From an uncultured Enhydrobacter sp. (lineage in GTDB: Bacteria; Pseudomonadota; Gammaproteobacteria; Pseudomonadales; Moraxellaceae): a stretch of 64,000 nt of DNA. Both the position numbers and the translations under genes were made by a program. The stretch lies in assembly GCA_946222995.1 (NCBI GenBank), contig CAMIOS010000006.1, positions 1 through 64,000 on the forward strand. The letters run 5' to 3'. A model generated the notes under the pieces. It saw only the letters and a list, made by a program, of their open reading frames with translations, was not told where the DNA came from and searched no databases. Every line of letters begins with the position of its first letter. Positions within the stretch are counted from its first letter, which is position 1. Of this stretch, positions 7,264-14,954 are shown one piece after another.

Positions 7264-8661
7264 GTGACCACTACCCAAACCCTACTTGACCGACTTTTGA
7301 CCCACGGCTTTGAGCCAACCCAAATCAAAACCGATACCGACAGCCTAGACCACTGGGGCAAAGACTGGACAAAACATTTTGTCCCTAAGCCTTCAGCAAT
7401 TCTTTTCCCCAAAACCACCGAACAAGTGCAAACCATCGTCAAACTTTGCAACGAGCTTGGCGTCGTCATCACGCCAAGCGGTGGACGTACCGGCTTGTCA
7501 GCGGGTGCGGTCGCAAGCAGTGGCGAAGTGGTTATTAGCCTTGATAAAATGAACCAAGTGATCGACTTTTACCCCGCTGACCGTATGGTACACGTACAGG
7601 CGGGTATGATCACCAAGGCCTTACAAGACTTTGCCGAATCCAAAGACTTATACTACCCCGTGGATTTTGCCTCGGCAGGCTCAAGCCAAATCGGTGGCAA
7701 TATTGGCACCAATGCCGGCGGTATTAAGGTGATTAAATATGGCATGACCCGTAACTGGATTTTAGGTCTCACCGTGGTCACCGGTAAAGGCGATATTTTG
7801 CACCTCAATAAAGGCATGATAAAAAATGCGACAGGCTACGATTTACGCCATTTATTTATCGGAGCGGAAGGGACGCTTGGCATTGTTACCGAAGTGCAAG
7901 TCAAACTTGAACGTAAGCCTAAAAACCTCACTGTGATGGTACTTGGCGTGCCAGAATTTGCCAGTATCATGCAGATTCTATCCGCATTTCAAGCTAAGCT
8001 AGATTTGACCGCGTTTGAATTTTTTGATGAGGTGGCGGTTGAAAAACTCCTTGCCACAGGGCATGTACAAAAACCGTTTGAAACGGATGCGCCATTTTAT
8101 GCCTTGCTTGAATTTGAAGCGCCGTATGAGCCGATTATGGACACGGCGATGCAGATTTTTGAGGACTGCATGGCACAAGGTTGGGTGCTTGATGGTGTGA
8201 TGAGCCAGTCGATTGCCCAAGCCCAAGAGCTGTGGAAACTGCGAGAATATATTTCTGAAACGATCTCGGTATTTACCCCGTATAAAAATGATGTGTCGGT
8301 GCTGATTAGCCATGTGCCTGATTTTATTGCCGATATTGATAAAATTGTGAGTGACAATTATCCCGATTTTCAGGTGTGTTGGTTTGGGCATATCGGCGAT
8401 GGCAATTTGCATTTAAATATTTTAAAACCTGAAAACTTGAGCAAAGATGAATTTTTTGATAAATGCCAAGTGGTGAATAAATATGTCTTTGAAACAGTGC
8501 AAAAATACAACGGCTCAATCTCAGCCGAGCATGGCGTGGGTATGACTAAAAAGCCGTATTTAAACTACACCCGCCCCGAAACAGAAATTGGCTATTTGCG
8601 AGCAATCAAAAAGGTATTTGACCCGAATGGGATTATGAATACAGGAAAAATTTTTGATTAA
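7264..8661 (+). CDS. FAD-linked 2-hydroxyacid dehydrogenase, probably D-2-hydroxyglutarate dehydrogenase
   Basis: A 465-residue VAO-type flavoprotein. The FAD-binding domain contains TPSGGRTGLSAGAV (about 70-83), the SSQIGGNIGTNAGG loop and a GAEGTLG stretch. The C-terminal FAD-oxidase domain has the metal/substrate histidines in GHIGDGNLH and the AEHGVG motif. These are shared by D-lactate dehydrogenase, GlcD and D-2-hydroxyglutarate dehydrogenase. The close distance to serA favours the last: it would recycle D-2-hydroxyglutarate made by SerA and pass electrons to an electron-transfer flavoprotein. ETF-ubiquinone oxidoreductase is also encoded in the window (59.9 kb). The start is GTG at 7264. 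Substrate is inferred from context. Confidence 0.75.
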   Translation: MTTTQTLLDRLLTHGFEPTQIKTDTDSLDHWGKDWTKHFVPKPSAILFPKTTEQVQTIVKLCNELGVVITPSGGRTGLSAGAVASSGEVVISLDKMNQVIDFYPADRMVHVQAGMITKALQDFAESKDLYYPVDFASAGSSQIGGNIGTNAGGIKVIKYGMTRNWILGLTVVTGKGDILHLNKGMIKNATGYDLRHLFIGAEGTLGIVTEVQVKLERKPKNLTVMVLGVPEFASIMQILSAFQAKLDLTAFEFFDEVAVEKLLATGHVQKPFETDAPFYALLEFEAPYEPIMDTAMQIFEDCMAQGWVLDGVMSQSIAQAQELWKLREYISETISVFTPYKNDVSVLISHVPDFIADIDKIVSDNYPDFQVCWFGHIGDGNLHLNILKPENLSKDEFFDKCQVVNKYVFETVQKYNGSISAEHGVGMTKKPYLNYTRPETEIGYLRAIKKVFDPNGIMNTGKIFD

Positions 8662-8691
8662 TTTATAACCAACCTAACGTAATGTTGGGCT

Positions 8692-9579
8692 TTATTGTTT
8701 AGTGAATTGATAAATAACAAAATCCACCGTCAATTGCATCGTTCTTTCACGTTCACATTTTTCCAATAACGTTTGGCGATTCGTTGGTTTGGCTCGGAAT
8801 GTATAAGGTGTCATGTTTACCAAATCTGTTAATTGCTCAGCATTAACCTCTATGTCATACTGAATTTTCTGCTCATCTGTTAACACGAAAAAGGGTGACA
8901 TTGCTTCGATAAACTTATCTGAATCATGCGCAATGACTTCATCAAATAAGCCTTGTCGCATTTGATATAGATGATTTTCGCCAGGTTTGGCGATAAAAAC
9001 GTGGCCATCGTCTGCCAATAAACGATTAAATTCTTGCGGTAAAATCGGACTAAAAATACTGGTGATAATATCCACCCTATCATCTGCGATAGGGACTTGA
9101 GATGCTGAAGCGACCACGGCAAAAACTTGGGTATTGAGGTCGTTATGTTTGACAGCTTTAAGTGTTTTAGCCGTTACCATTACCGCAGGTTTGCTAATAT
9201 CTAGGGCAATTAACGTCTTAGGATCTAGGCTTAAAAAGCCTTGCGTATAAAACCCGTCGCCACAACCGACATCAAGCCAAGTGGTAGATTGGGTGACCGA
9301 CGTTTGGCAAAGTTGTTGCAGTTTTTCTAAAAGTGGCTGGTAAAAATTGGCGGACAAAAACCGCTGACGTGCTTGTATCGATGCTTGCATATCACCGGGG
9401 TTTTTGCTTTTTTTATGTTGTACAGGTAGTAGATTGACATAGCCTTGTTTGGCAACATCAAAACTGTGCTGTCGGTTTTGTGGATTAGTGACAGAAGGTT
9501 CGCCCGTACATTGCCATGTTTTTTCACCGATGATTAACGGGCTTTGGCAAATGGGACAGATTAAAAGATGTTTCATCAT
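8692..9579 (-). CDS. rlmA: RlmA-like 23S rRNA guanine-N1 methyltransferase
   Basis: The N-terminus has a small zinc-binding module (CPICQSP, then WQC and a histidine), the signature of RlmA/RrmA, followed by KQGYVNLL. The SAM-binding Rossmann core starts at LDVGCGDGFYTQG, and IFSPILPQEFNRLL is also typical of this family. E. coli RlmA methylates G745 of 23S rRNA; the related TlrB acts at G748. Which base is used here is not known. Start: the frame is open to 9612, but the first 11 codons lie in the terminator of the upstream mraY unit (9597-9622), and the paired ATG codons at 9574-9579 give the typical MMKHLLICP start (295 residues). Confidence 0.8.
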   Translation of the reverse strand: MMKHLLICPICQSPLIIGEKTWQCTGEPSVTNPQNRQHSFDVAKQGYVNLLPVQHKKSKNPGDMQASIQARQRFLSANFYQPLLEKLQQLCQTSVTQSTTWLDVGCGDGFYTQGFLSLDPKTLIALDISKPAVMVTAKTLKAVKHNDLNTQVFAVVASASQVPIADDRVDIITSIFSPILPQEFNRLLADDGHVFIAKPGENHLYQMRQGLFDEVIAHDSDKFIEAMSPFFVLTDEQKIQYDIEVNAEQLTDLVNMTPYTFRAKPTNRQTLLEKCERERTMQLTVDFVIYQFTKQ

Positions 9580-9596
9580 TTTCTCTTTAATCAAAT

Positions 9597-9622
9597 AAAA
9601 AACCGTTATCAACTGACAACGG
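9597..9622 (-). terminator. Terminator after mraY (end of dcw block)
   Basis: On the minus strand an 8-bp stem CCGTTGTC / GATAACGG (one G-U) with a 4-base loop is followed by TTTTTT. It lies 20 bp past the mraY stop. Confidence 0.8.
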
Positions 9623-9642
9623 CTTTATAGATGTTAGTGAGT

Positions 9643-10761
9643 TTAACGCAATTTTAGTGTCATTAAACCCAAAACCACCAAAATAATGGTCACTATCCAA
9701 AAGCGGGCGACCACTTGGGTTTCGGCAACACCGCCCAACTCAAAATGGTGATGCAAAGGTGCCATACGAAAGATACGTTTTTTACGGGTTTTGAATGAGC
9801 CGACTTGTAGCATCACCGAAATCGCTTCTGCCACGAATATTCCGCCCATAATAAGTAGTACCATTTCTTGGCGCGTCATAACGGCAATTGTCCCAAGCAT
9901 ACCGCCCAAGGCCAATGCCCCCACATCACCCATAAATACTTTAGCAGGATAAGCATTGAACCATAAAAATCCCAAGCCTGCCCCAATCATCGCGCCACAG
10001 ATTACGGCAACTTCACTATTATAAGCGATATACGGCACATGCAAGTAGTGGGCAAATTCGGCATTGCCAGAAATATAAGCAAATACGCCCAGCCCCGCAG
10101 CGACGAGCACCACAGGAAAAATCGCTAAGCCATCCAAGCCATCGGTGAGATTAACTGCATTGGACGTGCCGTTAATCACAAAATAGGTAAAAATAATAAA
10201 GGCTAACCCAAACGGCACTTTAGAAAAAGCAATATGCCAGTTTTTAAATAGCGGAATCAATAAGTCTTGCATCGCCGCCACAGTCATTGGGTCAGATTGG
10301 TTTTTGGCAATCCAATACAGCGAAATTCCAACAAATAATGCCCCCACTGATAACCAAAAATACTTTTTGCGAGCAATCAATCCTTTGGGGTCTTTGTATT
10401 TAATTTTTAGCCAGTCATCAGCCCAACCGACTGCGCCAAAAATCACCAACACCACTAGTAAAATCCAGACATATGGATTGGCAAGGTTTGCCCATAGCAA
10501 AGTGGTAACCAAAATACTGCCCAAAATCAACACCCCGCCCATTGTGGGTGTGCCTTGTTTTTTAAGGTGTGATTGTGGACCATCGCTACGCACCGCTTGG
10601 CCGTACTTTAAAGCGCGTAGGTGCTCAATCACCCCTTCGCCAAACAACATGCTCAAGCCAAGTGCCGTTAATACCGCAAGCAGCACCCGCAATGTGAGCG
10701 ACGATACCGCCGAAAATGGGGAAAAATATTGGCTTAACCATTCACATAACCACAATAACAC
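9643..10761 (-). CDS. mraY: Phospho-N-acetylmuramoyl-pentapeptide transferase
   Basis: A 372-residue polytopic inner-membrane enzyme that joins UDP-MurNAc-pentapeptide to undecaprenyl phosphate, making lipid I. Family motifs are complete: the GWADDWLK Asp pair, NAVNLTDGLDGLAI, the catalytic loop AYPAKVFMGDVGALALGG and PLHHHFEL near the end. About ten hydrophobic segments are present, as in the family. It is the last gene of this dcw block, 128 bp after murF; no ftsW/murG follows, so the cluster is split. Confidence 0.97.
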   Translation of the reverse strand: MLLWLCEWLSQYFSPFSAVSSLTLRVLLAVLTALGLSMLFGEGVIEHLRALKYGQAVRSDGPQSHLKKQGTPTMGGVLILGSILVTTLLWANLANPYVWILLVVLVIFGAVGWADDWLKIKYKDPKGLIARKKYFWLSVGALFVGISLYWIAKNQSDPMTVAAMQDLLIPLFKNWHIAFSKVPFGLAFIIFTYFVINGTSNAVNLTDGLDGLAIFPVVLVAAGLGVFAYISGNAEFAHYLHVPYIAYNSEVAVICGAMIGAGLGFLWFNAYPAKVFMGDVGALALGGMLGTIAVMTRQEMVLLIMGGIFVAEAISVMLQVGSFKTRKKRIFRMAPLHHHFELGGVAETQVVARFWIVTIILVVLGLMTLKLR

Positions 10762-10889
10762 AGGTTGTCTCCTTTGGCGGTATGGTGGATTGTCACAATC
10801 TAGTCCATGACTTGATTGTTAAAAAAATTAAAAATTATTGAAAAATCTAAATTAAAAATGCCCTATTGTAAAAAGATTGCCCCTAAAAA

Positions 10890-12395
10890 TCACGCAGTTT
10901 TTGTATCAGTGATCAAATCTTGCAATACCGTTTCCATTGCCATAAAACGCGAACCTTTGACCAGCACGCTGCAATATTGTTCATTCAATAATTTTTTTAG
11001 ATACGCAGTTAAATCATCTTTATTGGCAAAATGTTTTGCAAAATCGGCTTTATTGTCATTGGCTATTTGAGCAGTATTTGCCATTAAATCACCAACGACC
11101 AATAGCTCATCAATCGCGATGCCCATTAAATTTTTGCCAAGTTTGCTGTGTTCGCTCACCGCTTCATCACCCAATTCGCCAATATCACCCAAAACCAAGA
11201 TTTTATAGCCATCTTGTTGGGATAATACAGTTGCCGCCGCCAATACCGCTGACGGATTAGAATTATAGGTATCATCAATCAGTGTATGTACGCCTATCGC
11301 ATTGGTAAATTTGCTAAAATTTAGGCGTCCTTTGGCAGGTTGGGCTGTGCTCAACCCTTTGGCAATGGTATCAATTTCCAAGCCTAATGCTTTGGCACAT
11401 GCCGCCGCTGCCAATGCGTTAACCACGTTATGCGCGCCTGCAAACGGCAAATACACATCGGCACTTTCAATGTCATCAATTTCTAGGTTAAAATTTAGAC
11501 TAAAGGTGCTGTCGTTGCCTGTTTCACCCATTTCAACATCATCGGCAAACACATCGCCCATCAGTAAAACCGTATCGTCATCGGTCAAGCCAATTTCTTT
11601 GGCTTGTGCCATATCCACACCTGCATCCGCCAGTGACACATCACGCTCACCAAAGGTGAGGATATTTTGGGTAAATTGTTGGGCGTTGTTTAAAAGCGTA
11701 GCAAAATAATCATCGCCAAATGGCACAACCGCCACGCCTTGTTTACTTAAACCTTGATAAATCTCAGATTTGGTTTTAGCAATATTATCTCGCCCGCCAA
11801 ACTCCCCCAAATGCGCCGTACCGATGTTTAAGATACATGCCACATCAGGTTTAACAAGCTGGGTCGTATAGGCGATTTCGCCCACGTGGTTTGCCCCGAG
11901 TTCCATCACCGCATAGCGATGTTCATCGGTGAGTTCCAATAACATCATTGGCACGCCCAAGTCATTGTTCAGATTGCCACGGGTAATCAAGGTTGGGGCA
12001 ATTTGATTTAAGATACTGCCGAGCATTTCTTTGGCGGTGGTTTTGCCCATTGAGCCTGTGATAGCAACGACTTTAAGGTTTGGGTGTTGGTCACGGCGGT
12101 ATTGTCCGAGTTTGCCCAATGCCAGTTTGGTATCGCTAACAATCAGTTGGGGTAAGTCGCTATTAATCTGTTTACTAACGATGGCTAAAACCGCTCCTTT
12201 ATCTTTGGCGGTTTGTAGATAGTCGTGTCCGTCAAAGTTGTCGCCTTTGATGGCAAGAAAAATATCGCCTTGTTCAAGTTTGCGGGTGTCGGTGATAATA
12301 CGGGTAGCGGTTTTGTCAAATTCACCGTTCCAGCTTGGGTTTAACGCTTTGACGGCTTCGGTGAGGTTGTGGCGTTGCCATTGGTATGAGGTCAT
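10890..12395 (-). CDS. murF: UDP-N-acetylmuramoyl-tripeptide--D-alanyl-D-alanine ligase
   Basis: Cytoplasmic Mur ligase that adds D-Ala-D-Ala to the UDP-MurNAc-tripeptide using ATP. The 501 residues contain the Mur ATP loop ITGSMGKTTAKEM, the central-domain GANHVGEI and TAHLGEFG segments, and the C-terminal DDTYNSNPSA signature of MurF. It is somewhat longer than E. coli MurF (452); the extra residues form an acidic insert (about 245-290) between TFGERDVS and FNLEIDD. In this locus it is separated from murE by two unknown genes. Confidence 0.96.
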   Translation of the reverse strand: MTSYQWQRHNLTEAVKALNPSWNGEFDKTATRIITDTRKLEQGDIFLAIKGDNFDGHDYLQTAKDKGAVLAIVSKQINSDLPQLIVSDTKLALGKLGQYRRDQHPNLKVVAITGSMGKTTAKEMLGSILNQIAPTLITRGNLNNDLGVPMMLLELTDEHRYAVMELGANHVGEIAYTTQLVKPDVACILNIGTAHLGEFGGRDNIAKTKSEIYQGLSKQGVAVVPFGDDYFATLLNNAQQFTQNILTFGERDVSLADAGVDMAQAKEIGLTDDDTVLLMGDVFADDVEMGETGNDSTFSLNFNLEIDDIESADVYLPFAGAHNVVNALAAAACAKALGLEIDTIAKGLSTAQPAKGRLNFSKFTNAIGVHTLIDDTYNSNPSAVLAAATVLSQQDGYKILVLGDIGELGDEAVSEHSKLGKNLMGIAIDELLVVGDLMANTAQIANDNKADFAKHFANKDDLTAYLKKLLNEQYCSVLVKGSRFMAMETVLQDLITDTKTA

Positions 12396-12500
12396 TTTGG
12401 GTGTCTCTTTTTCTTAACTTTTGTTATTTAAATATTGCTTAAAGCGTTCAGTTTCCGCAAAATATTGGGCTTTATCAAAAGCAAAATTTAGCCGTGTTAA

Positions 12501-12896
12501 TTACCATTTATCAAACTCATCCATTTCACTTTCTTCCACATCGTCATCATCTTCATAACCCACATTTTGCCAAATGACTTGGGTTTTGGTGATAATAATT
12601 TTGGCTGATACCACGCCACAATCATCACAACCGCAATGACAGCGGTATAAAATGACAGTCGGCGTTGCTAATTGATTATAAGGGGGTGCTTCACCTGTCA
12701 ATTTGCGCAAAAAATGCCCAATATATAATTTATCGCCTACCAAATCGGTATCACAATTACCTAAATCTCGTTCAATCCCTAGCCAGTCACACAAAGGCTT
12801 TTCATCAATCAAAAACTCGCCAATCTTGATAGTATAGTCTTGATTGTCAATGGGGTAGGTGAAAGGGATTAATGTCAGTTTTAGTTGGTTCATCAT
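12501..12896 (-). CDS. Unknown protein with Cys-rich CxCxCDxC segment, between murE and murF
   Basis: I do not recognise the family. The 131-residue protein is soluble, without signal peptide or membrane segments. A central motif, YRCHCGCDDCGVV, holds four cysteines and a histidine in 13 residues and suggests a metal site. The C-terminus is very acidic (YEDDDDVEESEMDEFDKW). The gene begins 8 bp after the end of the next unknown gene, so the two form a pair. The paired ATG ATG start is preceded only by a weak ribosome site. A small immunity-like or accessory cargo protein is one possibility, but nothing proves it. Confidence 0.6.
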   Translation of the reverse strand: MMNQLKLTLIPFTYPIDNQDYTIKIGEFLIDEKPLCDWLGIERDLGNCDTDLVGDKLYIGHFLRKLTGEAPPYNQLATPTVILYRCHCGCDDCGVVSAKIIITKTQVIWQNVGYEDDDDVEESEMDEFDKW

Positions 12897-12904
12897 TTTT
12901 GGCT

Positions 12905-13264
12905 CTAATCAATTAGTTTTAATAAACCATTTTCTTGCCACACTTCCCAACTGGGATTTTGCAATTTTTTATGGATAATTTTGGCAATCAAATTTAAAAA
13001 ATACGTGCGTTCTTCATCGTCATCAAAACAACCATAACCTTTTAATCGTCTATCTTTTGGAAAAGCCGTGTCCCAATTACTGGTATTCCACCAATATTCA
13101 TTCGTAACAGGATGAGCCACATACAGTTCACTATGGCGTAATCGCACATAAGCGACTTCTTGATTATTTTCATCATAGACATCATATTGTTCTGGAAAGC
13201 AATCACCCATTAATTTAAAGGTTAAGCCATCAATAACTTGTGTTCGTTGTCCATTTTCAATCAT
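12905..13264 (-). CDS. Unknown small protein, first of the pair between murE and murF
   Basis: I do not recognise the family. From the chosen start it has 119 residues, rich in aromatic and acidic residues (EYWWNTSNWD, GYGCFDDDEERTYF), with no signal or membrane segment. The start ATG at 13262-13264 has a near-perfect ribosome site (AAGGAGG, 6 bp spacing); the frame stays open for 12 more codons upstream, but these contain the ribosome site itself. Together with the Cys-rich partner it interrupts the usual murE-murF neighbourhood in the same orientation, so both should be transcribed with the dcw genes. Confidence 0.65.
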   Translation of the reverse strand: MIENGQRTQVIDGLTFKLMGDCFPEQYDVYDENNQEVAYVRLRHSELYVAHPVTNEYWWNTSNWDTAFPKDRRLKGYGCFDDDEERTYFLNLIAKIIHKKLQNPSWEVWQENGLLKLID

Positions 13265-13321
13265 GGCTAACCTCCTTATTTTTATCATCCATAAAATCAA
13301 GGTAATGCTATTTTTTAAATC

Positions 13322-13354
13322 GGTGGGTTACGCCAAACAGACGGCTAACCCACC
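13322..13354. repeat. Intergenic palindromic repeat (GGTGGGTTA type)
   Basis: A 9-bp stem ggtgggtta / taacccacc (13322-13330 with 13346-13354) extends with gcc/ggc after a single unpaired C, around an 8-base loop. It lies between murE and the unknown pair. Palindromes of this sequence type recur between genes in many bacterial genomes; only one copy is in this window. Confidence 0.6.
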
Positions 13355-13385
13355 CTACACACTCACCTTTAACAAAAACATTTAA

Positions 13386-14954
13386 TTATTTACCAAACTT
13401 TTCTAACGCCTTACTTACCACGATTTTATCATCAAAATCATACCGCACGCCGTTAATTTCCTGATACGTTTCATGCCCTTTGCCCGCAATCACCACAATG
13501 TCATTGGGCTTGGCATTTGCTACCGCATACTCGATGGCTTGACGGCGGTCTGGCTCAATAATCGCCTTGACATGTTGCTCACAGCGCATGCCGTTTTGCA
13601 TATCGGTTAAAATCATATTCGGATCTTCGGTGCGCGGATTGTCCGCCGTCAAAATCACCCTATCGGCAAGCGTTAAACCGACTTGAGCCATCAGTGGGCG
13701 TTTGCCTTTATCACGGTCGCCGCCACAGCCGAACACCGCCCACAGCTCGCCTGTGCAATGCGATTTTAGGCTGGTTAAAACCTGCTCAAGTGCGTCTGGC
13801 GTGTGGGCATAATCCACGATAAAACAGCCCTGCTTTGAATTATCAGGTGACGGCACTCTCTCCATACGTCCTGTCGCCCCTTTGAGCTTTGGAATGGCGT
13901 GTTGTAATTGCTCAAGCGAAGCATTTAATGCCATTGCGCCAGCGATACTGGCGAGCAAATTTGCCACGTTAAAACGCCCTAACAGTGGACTTGTCACATT
14001 TAGCTCGCCTTGGGGGGTGATGATAGACAACTCAACGCCTTGTAAACTTGGGGTGATGGTTTTGGCAAAAAAGTCGGCTTTTTCATCGCTTAAACTATAT
14101 GTCCATACGGTTAAATCCGATTTTTTAGCGGTATTAACCATCAATTCGCTAAAGTTATCGTCAAGATTGATAACGGCATGCGTTAGTTTTGGGAAAAGGG
14201 CGTTGTCAAACAGTTTGGCTTTGGCACGAGCGTAATCATCCATGTCCTTGTGATAATCAAGATGGTCACGGGATAGATTGGTAAAAATCGCCACTTGTAT
14301 TGGTAAGCCTTGCAAGCGCTGTTGATGTAAGCCATGCGAACTGGCTTCAATCGATAGCACTTGCACACCTTGTTTAGCAAAGTCATACACGGCATGATGT
14401 AGATTAAACACTTCAAGCGTGGTGTGGGTAGCGGGTACAAGGTTTAAATCCCCATTCTCGGCAATTAAACCATTGCCTGCGGTACCCATCACGGCGGTTT
14501 TTTTGCCACTATGGCTTATCAACTGGGCGACAAGTTGGCTAACCGTGGTTTTACCATTGGTGCCTGTGGTAGCGATGATGGCCGGTAGCCGCTTAGGAGC
14601 TTGAATTTGTAAGCTTTGCGCGATTAAGTCGCCCAAATAGTCTCGGATATGGGGTAAATACACAATGGGCAAATCAAACTGAGTTGCAATTGTAGAAACA
14701 TCAAGCTCAGAAAGTACAAAAACGGCGTTATCGTTAACTTGCGCAAGATATCCGTGTAAGGTTTCTAAATCAAACGTTGCATTGGGATTTTGGCTTTTTA
14801 AAAGGATAAAGGCGTTACCCTTTTGCACTTTTCGGCTATCAATAGCAAAGTTATTAAATTCAAGATTGGCAACGGTTTGTAGTGGGGATTGAAGCATTGG
14901 GGCGAGTTTAAATTGTTGTAAGTTCATCCATTGTTCCTTATAAGTTTGATCCAT
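13386..14954 (-). CDS. murE: UDP-N-acetylmuramoyl-tripeptide synthetase (meso-diaminopimelate adding)
   Basis: Cytoplasmic Mur ligase for the third peptide residue. The 522 residues contain the ATP loop TTGTNGKTTVSQL, the FTNLSRDHLDYH segment, VDYAHTPDALEQ and the DNPRTEDP motif, whose DNPR marks meso-diaminopimelate specificity. The ATG overlaps the ftsI stop as TAATG. A second ATG at 14927 (MNLQQF) with AAGGAA before it would give a more typical N-terminus, so the true start may be nine codons later. Downstream it is followed by a palindromic repeat and two foreign-looking genes instead of murF. Confidence 0.95.
   Translation of the reverse strand: MDQTYKEQWMNLQQFKLAPMLQSPLQTVANLEFNNFAIDSRKVQKGNAFILLKSQNPNATFDLETLHGYLAQVNDNAVFVLSELDVSTIATQFDLPIVYLPHIRDYLGDLIAQSLQIQAPKRLPAIIATTGTNGKTTVSQLVAQLISHSGKKTAVMGTAGNGLIAENGDLNLVPATHTTLEVFNLHHAVYDFAKQGVQVLSIEASSHGLHQQRLQGLPIQVAIFTNLSRDHLDYHKDMDDYARAKAKLFDNALFPKLTHAVINLDDNFSELMVNTAKKSDLTVWTYSLSDEKADFFAKTITPSLQGVELSIITPQGELNVTSPLLGRFNVANLLASIAGAMALNASLEQLQHAIPKLKGATGRMERVPSPDNSKQGCFIVDYAHTPDALEQVLTSLKSHCTGELWAVFGCGGDRDKGKRPLMAQVGLTLADRVILTADNPRTEDPNMILTDMQNGMRCEQHVKAIIEPDRRQAIEYAVANAKPNDIVVIAGKGHETYQEINGVRYDFDDKIVVSKALEKFGK

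Noticed and set aside
10816..11070. Small plus-strand open frame at the mraY-murF gap
   Set aside because: Mostly antisense to the murF 3' end, Lys/Ser-rich without family features; the gap is only 128 bp.
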